Source of the DNA: Tannerella forsythia
GTDB lineage: Bacteria; Bacteroidota; Bacteroidia; Bacteroidales; Tannerellaceae
Length of the DNA stretch: 32,835 nucleotides
Assembly (NCBI RefSeq): GCF_001006485.1
Contig: NZ_JUET01000096.1
Location: 1-32,835, forward strand
Reading direction: 5' to 3'
Part shown: in pieces, positions 14,539-23,901 of the stretch
How positions within the stretch are numbered: the stretch's first letter is position 1
Layout: the number at the start of each line of letters is the position of its first letter
Notes under the pieces: model-generated
Told to the model about the DNA's origin: nothing
Databases searched by the model: none
What the model saw: the letters and a program-made list of their open reading frames with translations, nothing else
Translations under genes and position numbers: made by a program

Positions 14539-15906
14539 TTATCTTACCGTCGTCTGTTCACCGATCCAGCCTCCGATCATAAAGCTTTGACCTTTATTGA
14601 GGTCAGGATGCATGAATACTTCTTCCGTCGTGGGAAAGTAAGAGCTGTAGGTTGCAATCAGCGACGAAGCCTCACTGGCTACGGAAGGATCAACCGAACG
14701 AGCTTTCTGAAACTTATCTACGGCGGCATAATAAACGCATTTCTTCTTCACCGGATCGTCGGGAAAGATGCTGGAGGCCGTCGCAGCATAGGCCTTTCCG
14801 ATCATAATATACGCCTTTCCGTTATTCGGATTAATGCTCAGCGTCTTGTTGCAGAAATTACGCATTTTCTGATACGACCGCTGTTCAAACGCAATAGCCG
14901 CGAGCGTAAAGAATACGTTTTCCTTCATTTCGTTATCGGTTGCCATTTCGGCCGCTTCGTTGAAATAGCGCTCCGCTGCATCGTAGTCTTTCTTTTTCAC
15001 AGACTGTTTGCCCATGCCCCAGGCTATTTCCGCTGTTTTTTCCTTCTGATAAGCATATTCGGAAGCCGCAAAATAAGCATCGATTTCCTGGCATCCGGCT
15101 CTTCTCATGAGCGTAATCGTTTCTTTAAGAAAATCCAGATTATCCTTATTGGCCTCGATCTGATCAGCATAGATATTTTGCAGGGTCTCGCAATCGGCAG
15201 CTCCGCTACCCGAAAAGCCTTTTTCCATACCGGCTTTCATGGCCGTCAGATTGTCTACCAGCTTCTGATTGCCAGCAGCCTGCGCCGCCTTAATCTGGCT
15301 GTCAAATATAGACGATACCGTCACGAAGTCCTGAACAAATTTCGCTTTGTGACCCGCTTCATCCTTCTCCATCATCTTGTGCGAAGCAAACATATATTGA
15401 GACAGCGCCAATTCATCCGTTTTTTCTTTATATTCATCCAAAATCCGACTCAACCATCCGTATACCATCGGGATATCAGCCTGCTCGCCTTTGAGGCGCA
15501 GGTAATCCTGCGTTTTACGGGCGGTAATCCAGTCTTTTCCGTATTTACCGTCGTTCCCGAAATATTGGATACGCTTATCGTATACGGCCATCAAGTCGTT
15601 GATAAGCGCATCTCTTTTGGTGGCATCTTTTTCCTGCTCGATCTGCCAATTCACGATACGAACCCCATAGAGGTAAATATCTTTGGTCGCAGCCGGACAT
15701 TCTTCGTAGGCAATCTTCCAGGACGGATAAGCATCCTGATAATTGTTTACCTTGGCATAAGGAACAAACAGACTGATGTTTGTCAGGCAGCGAATGCTGT
15801 CTTCACCCGAACCGTATCTTGTTCCGTTATCCACTCCTTTCTGTGCATAGGCACCTGCTACTGCCACCCAGAGACCGGCGACAACTAAAATTCCTTTCAT
15901 TTTCAT
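14539..15906 (-). CDS. Exported TPR-repeat protein
   Basis: The protein is exported and probably periplasmic or outer-membrane associated: a signal peptide (KMKGILVVAGLWVAVAGAYAQ) follows the ATG at 15906, which I choose (455 residues) over 15933 because nine extra residues would precede the signal; 15900 is also possible. The mature part is all helical with TPR-like pairs, clearest at about 290-400 (VKKKDYDAAERYFNEAAEMA, then AYIMIGKAYAATASSIFPDD). It contains the phrase YDKRIQYFGNDGKYGKDWI. It lies between an outer-membrane barrel gene and lptC, with short gaps (48 and 9 bp), so all three are likely one transcript. Function unknown; a scaffold for envelope assembly fits the setting. Confidence 0.85.
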   Translation of the reverse strand: MKMKGILVVAGLWVAVAGAYAQKGVDNGTRYGSGEDSIRCLTNISLFVPYAKVNNYQDAYPSWKIAYEECPAATKDIYLYGVRIVNWQIEQEKDATKRDALINDLMAVYDKRIQYFGNDGKYGKDWITARKTQDYLRLKGEQADIPMVYGWLSRILDEYKEKTDELALSQYMFASHKMMEKDEAGHKAKFVQDFVTVSSIFDSQIKAAQAAGNQKLVDNLTAMKAGMEKGFSGSGAADCETLQNIYADQIEANKDNLDFLKETITLMRRAGCQEIDAYFAASEYAYQKEKTAEIAWGMGKQSVKKKDYDAAERYFNEAAEMATDNEMKENVFFTLAAIAFEQRSYQKMRNFCNKTLSINPNNGKAYIMIGKAYAATASSIFPDDPVKKKCVYYAAVDKFQKARSVDPSVASEASSLIATYSSYFPTTEEVFMHPDLNKGQSFMIGGWIGEQTTVR

Positions 15907-15954
15907 CTCTATACTGTTTTTTATGTTCCACAAATCAAAAAACCAAACTCCCCA

Positions 15955-17193
15955 TCAATCTTGTTTAAATTTAAAGAACCAATATTCATTAAAGGTATAG
16001 CTGACGGTAAACCGAAGATACTGCTCATTGATCAGCGTTTTACTGTCCGGTATTATTTTGACATACTCGAACGAGGCATTGATAAACGAACGATTGTCCA
16101 ACATGGGAAAACCTACTCCCAATGTCGCTCCGTATTCCTTATAGCCGCTGCCGTTCACTTTCAGATATGAATTGCCGTAATGCAATCCGGCGCGATAACG
16201 GATGCGGTTCAGATACGAACGGGTGAAGTTGTTCGGTATATACTCTCCTCCGAGAGCGACGCGGAGACGATCTTTAAAGTCGTCGCTACGATTGAAAAAC
16301 TTTGCACCCGACCATTCCTGATAAGCAACATCGGCGGCCAGAATCATTTTGTAATCTTTGGTGTAGGAGAGACCGAAACCGTACGAATGAGGGATATCGA
16401 AACCCTGATTGCGCAACGTATCCCCCTCTATCGTTCGCTCAAAATATTCGGAATTGCTGACCACATCGTAGGCTGTCGTCTTCAGGCGACGTTTCGGCGA
16501 ATAAACCAATCCGAATGTCAACCGGTCTGTTTTCGTCAGCGGATGGGTGTATTGCATCCCCACATCGTATTTCAGATTATGTACGACCAGTTTATTCAAC
16601 CGATATACCGGAATATTCAGATTCGTTGAACTCTGATGGTTGATATTGCCGAACATATAACTTACGTTCGCTCCGACTGAAAGACGCTTCTTCCATATCT
16701 CAATAGACAATCCTCCATACACTTCGTTTAATCCGCCCGTACCGGAAAACACATCTGTATAGCCTTCTTTGCCTTGGCTCGGTGCCATATAATCATATCC
16801 GACGGATGAATATGGAAGGATGCCAAAACTCACTGCCAAGCGTTTATGTAATCGGAACTGCATTGCAGCGTATTCAAAGCTTCCGTTCAAATCGTTTTGT
16901 TTGCGTTGTCCGTCATCGAACCATGACATTTGCGCCGTGGCTCCCACATCGAAGAGAAACGTGAGCGAGTCCATGCTCGTATACGAAGCGGGATTCATCG
17001 GGTTAATCTGTTTCGAAGAGCGCAGCCCGTAGCCTGTCCCTCCCATGGAGCGGCCGGCTCCGAACGAACGGTCGGACAACATGCCATACCCGTAGCGCGT
17101 ATACGGTGAACGCGTGCCGTTTTGTGCAAACAGCGACATACTTAAGCTGACAAGGATGACAAAAATCAATCCTGATCTACTATTCTTCAACAT
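15955..17193 (-). CDS. Outer-membrane beta-barrel protein
   Basis: I choose the ATG at 17193 (412 residues, MLKNSRSGLIFV). It begins a clean signal peptide cut after LFAQ, the promoter lies about 50 bp in front, and the extra 39 residues of the longer frame read across that promoter. The mature protein starts NGTRSPYTRYGYGMLSD and has the alternating strand pattern and aromatic belts of a barrel. The N-terminal GAGRSMGGTGYGLRSS and NPASYTSMDSL are reminiscent of the FadL/OmpP1 group. It ends in an aromatic-rich last strand (YLRFTVSYTFNEYWFFKFKQD). I infer a porin or small-lipid transporter; the substrate is unknown. It heads the transcript that continues into the TPR gene and lptC. Confidence 0.85.
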   Translation of the reverse strand: MLKNSRSGLIFVILVSLSMSLFAQNGTRSPYTRYGYGMLSDRSFGAGRSMGGTGYGLRSSKQINPMNPASYTSMDSLTFLFDVGATAQMSWFDDGQRKQNDLNGSFEYAAMQFRLHKRLAVSFGILPYSSVGYDYMAPSQGKEGYTDVFSGTGGLNEVYGGLSIEIWKKRLSVGANVSYMFGNINHQSSTNLNIPVYRLNKLVVHNLKYDVGMQYTHPLTKTDRLTFGLVYSPKRRLKTTAYDVVSNSEYFERTIEGDTLRNQGFDIPHSYGFGLSYTKDYKMILAADVAYQEWSGAKFFNRSDDFKDRLRVALGGEYIPNNFTRSYLNRIRYRAGLHYGNSYLKVNGSGYKEYGATLGVGFPMLDNRSFINASFEYVKIIPDSKTLINEQYLRFTVSYTFNEYWFFKFKQD

Positions 17194-17240
17194 TATATTT
17201 ATTATTCGATTTGATCCGATACATATTATATTTGAAGTTG

Positions 17241-17271
17241 CAAAGATGGAATTTTTCAGGCGTCTTTCAAA
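17241..17271 (-). promoter_or_regulatory. Promoter for the outer-membrane barrel/TPR/lptC transcript
   Basis: The minus strand reads TTTG (17271-17268), then exactly 19 bases, then CATCTTTG (17248-17241). Only the first base differs from TAnnTTTG. It lies about 48 bp ahead of the chosen start at 17193. Confidence 0.65.
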
Positions 17272-17486
17272 ATAAAACATGTCACGACCCGTTAAAAAAA
17301 ATAAAAACAACAGATTCTCTTCGTTTCAATCCATCTTTTTTCGCTGGTATACGCATGATTTTGTAATCATTTCATCAGAATTATACGAAAGACGAAGCGA
17401 GGTCGCTATGCGCGGGTTTCTCACACGATGTCTCGATCGGACAGTTTGGCCTACGAATCCTCGCCCTCTGTTTCCGTTAAAAAAAC

Positions 17487-17494
17487 TATCTTTG
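17487..17494 (+). promoter_or_regulatory. -7 box for lnb
   Basis: The plus strand reads TATCTTTG, a full TAnnTTTG match. Transcription would begin close to 17501, which leaves only a few bases before the ATG at 17508 and so supports the later ATG at 17601 as the true start. No TTTG lies at the usual distance upstream. Confidence 0.5.
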
Positions 17495-17600
17495 CAGACT
17501 TTATAACGTGATGATACATCACATCAAGTATCCGGAACGAGTCGGGAAGAAATGTTTTTTATCACATGATCACATGGTCACGAACAAAATAAAGAAGAAC

Positions 17601-18830
17601 ATGTTAAAAAGAAAACGAAACCTGCATTACGGGAAAGGGCTGCTGGCAGTTTTTTTACTCTCTATCTCCCTTACCATCAACGGACAGGAGGCTGATTCAG
17701 GCCACCGAATCCGCATCAGTCTGCTGACATGCTCACCTGGCGGCGAGGAAGCGTACACGCTCTACGGTCACACCGCCATACGCATTCAGGGAACCTCCGA
17801 AGAGAAAGGCCCTACCCGCATGTTGGACTATGTATTCAATTACGGTATTTTCGATTTTTCCAAGCCGAATTTTATTTATCGCTTTGCGCGTGGTGAAACG
17901 GATTACATACTCGGTGTCATGGACTTCGAAACCTATCTGCACGAATACCGAATGCGCGGCAGCGAGGTGTGCGAACAAGAACTCAACCTTGACTCGACCG
18001 AACAGACAGCACTACTCCAAGCACTCACCGTTAACGCACTTCCCGAAAATCGGGTATATCGGTACAATTTTTTCTTCGATAACTGTGCCACTCGTCCGGC
18101 CGTGATGATCGAGCAGGCTGTTCGTGGAAAGATCGCCTATGCCGAACGGCCGGACGAAGAGTCATTTCGCGACATGATCAATGATTGCACGCGTAATCAC
18201 CCATGGATCACGTTTGGCTGTGATCTGGCACTGGGCAGCCCAACCGACCGTACCATGACGCAACGCGAGTCTCTCTTCATCCCGGCACGCCTGAAAGAGG
18301 CCTTTGCAGAGGCCTGGATCATCCGCCCCGACGGCTCGAAGCGTCCGCTTGTCTCAGCCACCCGTATCCTGACCGAAGAAGTGGAAAACACACCGGAAAC
18401 GACTTTCTTTACCCCACTCGTATGCGGTCTGATTTTTTTTGCTGTCATCGCATTACTAAGCCTTATCGAAACCCGTAAAAAGACTTACTTCCGATGGCTC
18501 GATGTCGGGCTCTTCTTCATTGCCGGAGCAGCCGGTTGCGTACTGTTCTTCCTCAGCTTTCTCTCCGTGCATCCCTGCATGTGGCCGAACATCTCGCTCG
18601 GCTGGTTGCATCCGCTTCATGGGGTCGGGGCTATCGTGATGGCGGTGAAAAAACTTAACAAAGCCGCATATTGTTACCATTTTATTAACTTTGCAGCGCT
18701 TTGCGCAGTGCCGTTCGGATGGATTTTCCTCCCTCAGCACCTGAACATCGCTTTTATTCCGTTGATGCTAAGTTTAATGTTACGCTCCGGAAGATACTTG
18801 ATAAGAAGAAAGACAAAACATTTCGAATGA
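17601..18830 (+). CDS. lnb: Probable lipoprotein N-acyltransferase Lnb (DUF4105 family)
   Basis: The protein matches the family long called DUF4105, whose Bacteroides thetaiotaomicron member was, as I recall, identified as Lnb, the enzyme that N-acylates lipoproteins in place of Lnt. I choose the ATG at 17601 (409 residues) because a signal/anchor segment follows directly. The periplasmic domain carries LYGHTAIRI (His57) and NFFFDNCATRP (Cys162), a His/Cys pair like that of cysteine-peptidase-like folds and the likely catalytic dyad. The C-terminal 130 residues contain about five membrane helices with SLGWLHPLHGVGAIVMA between them. Its stop overlaps the next gene's start (ATGA). Gene order lnb, phosphatase-like gene, secA agrees with what I remember from Bacteroides. 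Confidence 0.8.
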   Translation: MLKRKRNLHYGKGLLAVFLLSISLTINGQEADSGHRIRISLLTCSPGGEEAYTLYGHTAIRIQGTSEEKGPTRMLDYVFNYGIFDFSKPNFIYRFARGETDYILGVMDFETYLHEYRMRGSEVCEQELNLDSTEQTALLQALTVNALPENRVYRYNFFFDNCATRPAVMIEQAVRGKIAYAERPDEESFRDMINDCTRNHPWITFGCDLALGSPTDRTMTQRESLFIPARLKEAFAEAWIIRPDGSKRPLVSATRILTEEVENTPETTFFTPLVCGLIFFAVIALLSLIETRKKTYFRWLDVGLFFIAGAAGCVLFFLSFLSVHPCMWPNISLGWLHPLHGVGAIVMAVKKLNKAAYCYHFINFAALCAVPFGWIFLPQHLNIAFIPLMLSLMLRSGRYLIRRKTKHFE

Positions 18831-20413
18831 TAAAATTCATCTCCTCTCTGATTGCAATTCTGGCGGTAGGCAACCTCCAAGCGCAACAGCGTGCCCCGAA
18901 GTTCGTTGTGTGCATCACCGTCGATCAGCTGCGCGGCGACTACATCGAATATTTCTACAACACCTTCGGCGAACGCGGATTCAAACGCCTTCTCAACGAA
19001 GGAGCCGTATATCACAATGTCCGTTTCGGGTTTAGCAACGTCGATCAGGCAACGGCTTTCGCCACCCTCTTCACCGGTGCCTACCCATGTACGCACGGCA
19101 TCACCGGCAGTCTACACTACGATTTCGAAAAAGCCAAGGAAGTTTCGCTACTCTATGATCCCGACTTTCTCGGCAATTATACGCGCGACCATTACTCACC
19201 CAGGAGGCTGCTGGCGGCAACAATCGGCGACGAGCTGAAAATCGCTTCGAAAGGACGAAGCGAAGTTTACGCCATCGCACCCGATGCCGAAAGTGCGATT
19301 CTCTCGGCCGGACATGCGGCCAACGGCGCTTTCTGGCTCGATAACTACAACGGCAAGTGGGCTACCACAACCTACTACAAAGGTGTGCCGTGGTATGTGG
19401 AAAAATACAACAACGGAAGCGAATCGCTGCCTGCACGGTTAAGCACGCTCGTATGGCAACCGTCTCTGCCGGTCGGCAAATACGACGCACTGCCTTATGT
19501 GCAGGAAAACACGGCATTTCAGCACACGTTCAAAGCGAATACCGTAGGATGTTATCCTGACCTGAAGACTTCGCCTTACGGCAATAAGGAAGTGAACAGA
19601 TTAGCGGCTCAGTTCCTCGAATATGGGGCATTCGGAACCCGTCAGACCCCCGATATGCTATCTATCACGTTCTATGCCGGAAATTTTCGTGATATGTCCG
19701 GCAAAGAATATAATCACGAGATTCAAGACACATATCACCAACTAGACAAAGACCTCGAACAATTGCTCGACCTGATCGACAAAAAGGTCGGTCTCTCCCA
19801 AACACTCGTCGTGCTTTCGGGCACAGGCTACTTCAAGAACGAGGAAACCCTCCCGGACGAAATGGAACTTGCCGGCGGAGAATTCCACCCTAAACGTTGC
19901 ATGGCACTGCTGAACATGTATCTGATGGCTATCTACGGTCAGAGAAACTGGATCGACGGATTTTACAACAACCAAGTCTATCTCAACCGTAAAACGATCG
20001 AAGACGCCAAAATCGATCCGGCGGAATTTGAAAATAAGGCGGCGGAATTTCTGCGCGAGTTCAGCGGCGTGGAACGTGTCACCACCGATATGACGCTGCG
20101 TTCGGGCACGTGGAACGAGGAAATGGCCGACTTTCATCGCGGGACGTATCACACGGGACGCGGTAATCTGCTGATTTCGCTTCAACCGGGCTGGAGAATC
20201 CGCGACGAAGAAAACTCGAACGAAAAACCCCGCATCATCCGGAACAACGCGGTACCGATGCCGGCAATCTTCTTCGGATGCGGCATCAAACCGCAACATA
20301 TTTACCGCGAAATCAAAGCGACGGAAATCGCTCCGACCGTCACACACGTACTGCGTATCCGTCCGCCGAATGCCTGCGACGAATACCCGCTTCCCGAAAT
20401 CCGGCAACAGTAA
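18827..20413 (+). CDS. Alkaline-phosphatase-superfamily protein, apparently catalytically dead
   Basis: This exported 528-residue protein (signal peptide ending LQAQQ; start ATG at 18827 overlapping the lnb stop) has the overall order of PafA-type alkaline phosphatases. VCITVDQLRGDY holds the first metal Asp (Asp33), TLFTGAYPCTHGI follows, then AILSAGHAANGAFWLD at 157-172 and DTYHQLDKDLEQLLDLIDKK. The active residues look replaced. By my alignment the nucleophile Thr position is near Gln74 and the Lys-x-Arg pair is missing near 152-156 (PDAES). The usual STDYxGH metal motif reads YAGNFRDM (283-290), and LTADHG reads LSGTGY (Thr333, Gly334). It is therefore probably a pseudoenzyme with a binding or scaffolding role, cotranscribed with lnb and 66 bp ahead of secA. 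Confidence 0.82.
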   Translation: MIKFISSLIAILAVGNLQAQQRAPKFVVCITVDQLRGDYIEYFYNTFGERGFKRLLNEGAVYHNVRFGFSNVDQATAFATLFTGAYPCTHGITGSLHYDFEKAKEVSLLYDPDFLGNYTRDHYSPRRLLAATIGDELKIASKGRSEVYAIAPDAESAILSAGHAANGAFWLDNYNGKWATTTYYKGVPWYVEKYNNGSESLPARLSTLVWQPSLPVGKYDALPYVQENTAFQHTFKANTVGCYPDLKTSPYGNKEVNRLAAQFLEYGAFGTRQTPDMLSITFYAGNFRDMSGKEYNHEIQDTYHQLDKDLEQLLDLIDKKVGLSQTLVVLSGTGYFKNEETLPDEMELAGGEFHPKRCMALLNMYLMAIYGQRNWIDGFYNNQVYLNRKTIEDAKIDPAEFENKAAEFLREFSGVERVTTDMTLRSGTWNEEMADFHRGTYHTGRGNLLISLQPGWRIRDEENSNEKPRIIRNNAVPMPAIFFGCGIKPQHIYREIKATEIAPTVTHVLRIRPPNACDEYPLPEIRQQ

Positions 20414-20479
20414 GGGTTCGTTTTTCGGATTTCACACCAAACATCTATTAACAACTAAGAAATTAACAAATACAACGAT

Positions 20480-23400
20480 ATGGGATTTAACGAAATAATG
20501 ACGAAGTTGTTCGGCAACAAGTCACAACGAGATTTAAAAGAAATTACGCCTTACGTAGATAAGATCAAGGCGGCTTACCCGGCCATTGAAGCGCTCTCGC
20601 ACGATGAACTGCGCGCCCGTTCGGCAGACATCCGCAAGCGCATACGGGATTACGTGAGCGAAGAGAAAAAACGCATCGAAGAATTGCGTAAGGGAATCGA
20701 CGAAAAAGAACTGGAAGAACGCGAAACGATCTGGGCGGAAGTAGATGAAATCGAAAAGAAGATTGCCGATCAGTATGAAAAAGTGCTGGAAGAGGTGCTG
20801 CCCGAAGCCTTTGCCATCGTCAAGGATACGGCGCGTCGTTTCGTGCAAAACGAAGAGATTACGGTCACAGCGACGGATTTCGATCGTGACTTGGCGGCCG
20901 GCCATGACTTCGTACGCATCGAAGGCGACAAGGCGATCTATCAGAACCATTGGATAGCCGGAGGCAACGAGGTGAAATGGGACATGGTGCACTACGACGT
21001 CCAACTCTTCGGCGGTGTCGTGCTGCACAAAGGAAAGATTGCCGAAATGGCTACCGGTGAAGGAAAGACGCTCGTAGCTACACTGCCCGTCTTTCTCAAC
21101 GCCCTTACCGGCGAAGGCGTACATGTGGTGACGGTCAACGACTACCTCTCGAAGCGTGACTCGGAGTGGATGGGACCGCTTTACATGTTTCACGGGCTGT
21201 CGGTCGATTGCATTGACAAGCACCAGCCGAACTCCGACAGCCGGCGCAAGGCTTATCTGGCCGACATCACATTCGGGACGAACAACGAATTCGGCTTCGA
21301 TTACCTGCGCGACAACATGGCCATCAGCCCGCAAGACCTCGTACAGCGCAAACATAACTACGCGATTGTCGACGAGGTGGACTCGGTCTTGATCGACGAT
21401 GCGCGTACACCGTTGATTATCTCCGGTCCCGTGCCCAAAGGCGAAGAACAACTCTTCGACGAATACCGCACGAAGGTAGAAACCGTTGTCAACGCCCAGA
21501 AGAACTTGTGTACGAAGCTCCTCACCGAGGCCAAATCGAAGATGGCAAGCGACGACAAGAAGATACACGAAGAAGGAACGCTCCTGCTCTATCGCTCGTT
21601 CAAGGGACTGCCCAAAAACAAGGCGCTCATCAAATTCCTGAGCGAACAGGGCGTGAAAGCCAGCATGCTCAAGACCGAAGAGTTTTACATGCAGGACAAC
21701 ATGCGCAACATGCACCTTGTAACGGACGATCTCTATTTTGTCATCGATGAGAAAAACAACAGCATCGAGTTGACCGACAAAGGGCTCGACCTGCTGACGG
21801 GCAACATGGAAGACCCGCAATTCTTCGTGCTGCCCGACATCGCTTCGCAACTGTCGGAGATCAGCAACATGGGATTATCGGAGGCGGAGAAACAAGCCAA
21901 AAAGGACGAGTTGCTAACGAATTACTCGATCAAGAGCGAACGCGTGCACACAATCAACCAGCTGCTGAAAGCCTACACGCTTTTCGAGAAAGACGACGAA
22001 TACGTAGTCATCGACGGGCAGGTGAAGATCGTCGACGAGCAGACAGGCCGTATCATGGAAGGCCGTCGTTATTCGGACGGGTTGCATCAGGCCATCGAGG
22101 CGAAAGAGCGGGTGAAGGTAGAAGCGGCGACTCAAACATTCGCGACGATCACCTTGCAGAATTATTTCCGTATGTATCATAAGCTGTCGGGGATGACCGG
22201 TACGGCCGAGACGGAGGCCGGCGAGCTTTGGAACATCTATAAATTGGATGTTGTCGTCATCCCGACGAACAAGCCGATTGCGCGTACCGACATGAACGAC
22301 CGCATCTACAAGACGACCCGCGAGAAGTACAATGCGGTGATCGAAGAGATCAGCACACTGATCGAAGCCGGCCGGCCGGTGCTTGTGGGTACGACTTCGG
22401 TCGAAATTTCAGAATTGTTGAGCCGTATGCTCCACATGCGTAAGATTCCGCACAATGTATTGAATGCCAAATTACATCAGCGAGAGGCGGAGATCGTCGC
22501 ATTAGCGGGACAGTCGGGCACGGTGACCATTGCCACGAACATGGCCGGTCGCGGAACCGACATCAAGCTGTCGCCGGCCGTACGTGCTGCCGGAGGATTG
22601 GCGATTATCGGTACCGAACGTCATGAGAGCCGACGCGTAGACCGGCAGTTACGCGGACGTTCCGGACGTCAGGGCGACCCGGGATCGTCCGTGTTCTTCG
22701 TTTCGCTCGAAGATAATCTGATGCGTCTGTTCGCTTCGGAACGGATTGCCGGACTGATGGATAAACTCGGGTTCAAAGAAGGTGAAGTGCTTGAACACAG
22801 CATGCTCAGCAAGTCGGTAGAACGCGCACAGAAGAAGGTAGAGGAGAACAACTTCGGTATCCGTAAGCGTCTGCTCGAATACGACGATGTGATGAATTCG
22901 CAACGAAGCGTGATTTACACTCGCCGGCGTCATGCCCTGATGGGTGAGCGTATCGGCCTCGACGTGATGAACACGCTCTACGACACAACCACAGCACTCG
23001 TCGAACAGGCAGCAGACAGTGGTGATTTCGAAGGTTTCAAATTAGAACTTTTCCGGACATTCGCACTTGAATGCCCTGTTTCGGAAGCAATGTTCCGCGA
23101 AACAAAAACCGATCAGCTCATCAACGAGGTGTTCAATGCGGTCCTGAAACAGTATAAACGTCGTATGGAAAAGATGGCGCAAGTGGCCGATCCGGTGATC
23201 AAACAAGTGTTCGAGAGTCAGGGAGCGATGTATGAAAACATCATGATCCCAATCACCGACGGTAAACGGATGTACAACATCTCGTGCAACCTGAAAGAGG
23301 CTTACGAAACGGATTCGAGAGCCATCGTCAAAGCATTTCAGAAAGCCATCACGCTACATATGATCGATGAGTCGTGGAAAGAGCATCTGCGCGAGATGGA

Positions 23401-23818
23401 CGACCTGCGCCAATCGGTACAAAACGCCAGCTACGAGAACAAAGACCCATTGCTGATCTACAAGCTCGAAGCGTATAACCTGTTCAAAGTCATGGTGGAG
23501 GAGATGAATAAGAAGACAGTAGCCGTACTGATGCGCGGACAGATACCCGTACGTGAAGAAGAACAGCAATCGATGCAAGTGCGCAAAGCCGCTCCCGAAC
23601 GACGTACAGACATGAGCCGTTACCGGACGGAGAAAGATACGGTGAGCAGCGGCGGACGGGTCGACGGCGATCCGTTGCTTCCCAAGCCTCCGACGGGCAC
23701 AGGACCGTCGCGGCAACCTCTGGAACCGGTGCGCGTGGAAAAGAAGACGGGACGGAACGACCCGTGTCCGTGCGGCAGCGGCAAGAAATACAAAAACTGC
23801 CACGGCAAAGGACTCTAA
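20480..23818 (+). CDS. secA: Preprotein translocase ATPase SecA
   Basis: SecA drives unfolded proteins through SecYEG using ATP. At 1,112 residues it is the long form usual in Bacteroidetes (E. coli has 901). Key parts in order: [20 protein letters not shown] (Walker A, about residues 190-210), [37 protein letters not shown] (DEAD-type Walker B, about 300), [24 protein letters not shown], and [15 protein letters not shown]. The C-terminus has a basic, proline-rich linker and a zinc-binding SEC-C end, [20 protein letters not shown]. An insertion around 345-430 ([20 protein letters not shown]...) accounts for part of the extra length. An intrinsic terminator follows. I see no clear promoter in 20414-20479, so readthrough from the phosphatase-like gene is possible. 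Confidence 0.98.
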   Translation: MGFNEIMTKLFGNKSQRDLKEITPYVDKIKAAYPAIEALSHDELRARSADIRKRIRDYVSEEKKRIEELRKGIDEKELEERETIWAEVDEIEKKIADQYEKVLEEVLPEAFAIVKDTARRFVQNEEITVTATDFDRDLAAGHDFVRIEGDKAIYQNHWIAGGNEVKWDMVHYDVQLFGGVVLHKGKIAEMATGEGKTLVATLPVFLNALTGEGVHVVTVNDYLSKRDSEWMGPLYMFHGLSVDCIDKHQPNSDSRRKAYLADITFGTNNEFGFDYLRDNMAISPQDLVQRKHNYAIVDEVDSVLIDDARTPLIISGPVPKGEEQLFDEYRTKVETVVNAQKNLCTKLLTEAKSKMASDDKKIHEEGTLLLYRSFKGLPKNKALIKFLSEQGVKASMLKTEEFYMQDNMRNMHLVTDDLYFVIDEKNNSIELTDKGLDLLTGNMEDPQFFVLPDIASQLSEISNMGLSEAEKQAKKDELLTNYSIKSERVHTINQLLKAYTLFEKDDEYVVIDGQVKIVDEQTGRIMEGRRYSDGLHQAIEAKERVKVEAATQTFATITLQNYFRMYHKLSGMTGTAETEAGELWNIYKLDVVVIPTNKPIARTDMNDRIYKTTREKYNAVIEEISTLIEAGRPVLVGTTSVEISELLSRMLHMRKIPHNVLNAKLHQREAEIVALAGQSGTVTIATNMAGRGTDIKLSPAVRAAGGLAIIGTERHESRRVDRQLRGRSGRQGDPGSSVFFVSLEDNLMRLFASERIAGLMDKLGFKEGEVLEHSMLSKSVERAQKKVEENNFGIRKRLLEYDDVMNSQRSVIYTRRRHALMGERIGLDVMNTLYDTTTALVEQAADSGDFEGFKLELFRTFALECPVSEAMFRETKTDQLINEVFNAVLKQYKRRMEKMAQVADPVIKQVFESQGAMYENIMIPITDGKRMYNISCNLKEAYETDSRAIVKAFQKAITLHMIDESWKEHLREMDDLRQSVQNASYENKDPLLIYKLEAYNLFKVMVEEMNKKTVAVLMRGQIPVREEEQQSMQVRKAAPERRTDMSRYRTEKDTVSSGGRVDGDPLLPKPPTGTGPSRQPLEPVRVEKKTGRNDPCPCGSGKKYKNCHGKGL

Positions 23819-23845
23819 ACATTCTTGTACAGTAGATATAAACTG

Positions 23846-23880
23846 AAGAGACGCGCCGGAAGGTACGTCTCTTTTCTTTC
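23846..23880 (+). terminator. Intrinsic terminator behind secA
   Basis: agagacg (23847-23853) pairs with cgtctct (23866-23872) and is followed by a T-rich tract (ttttctttc) to 23880. It starts 28 bp beyond the secA stop. Confidence 0.8.
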
Positions 23881-23901
23881 GAAAAAACGATTACATTCGG
23901 A

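Larger units (their letters stand above)
17194..17600. other. Divergent control region between the barrel gene and lnb
   Basis: These roughly 400 bases have no gene I would accept. They carry a leftward promoter (17241-17271) and a rightward -7 box (17487-17494). Short open frames across it (for example 17279-17506) have no family features. Confidence 0.6.

Noticed and set aside
14515-15888. 457-residue open frame on the plus strand
   Set aside because: It is antisense to the exported TPR gene, which has a signal peptide and sensible neighbours. The shadow translation is full of Ile, Phe, Arg and His runs without any motif.
20534-21850. 438-residue open frame on the minus strand
   Set aside because: It is antisense to the ATPase half of secA and has no motifs. 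Codon bias of the real gene keeps stop codons out of this frame.
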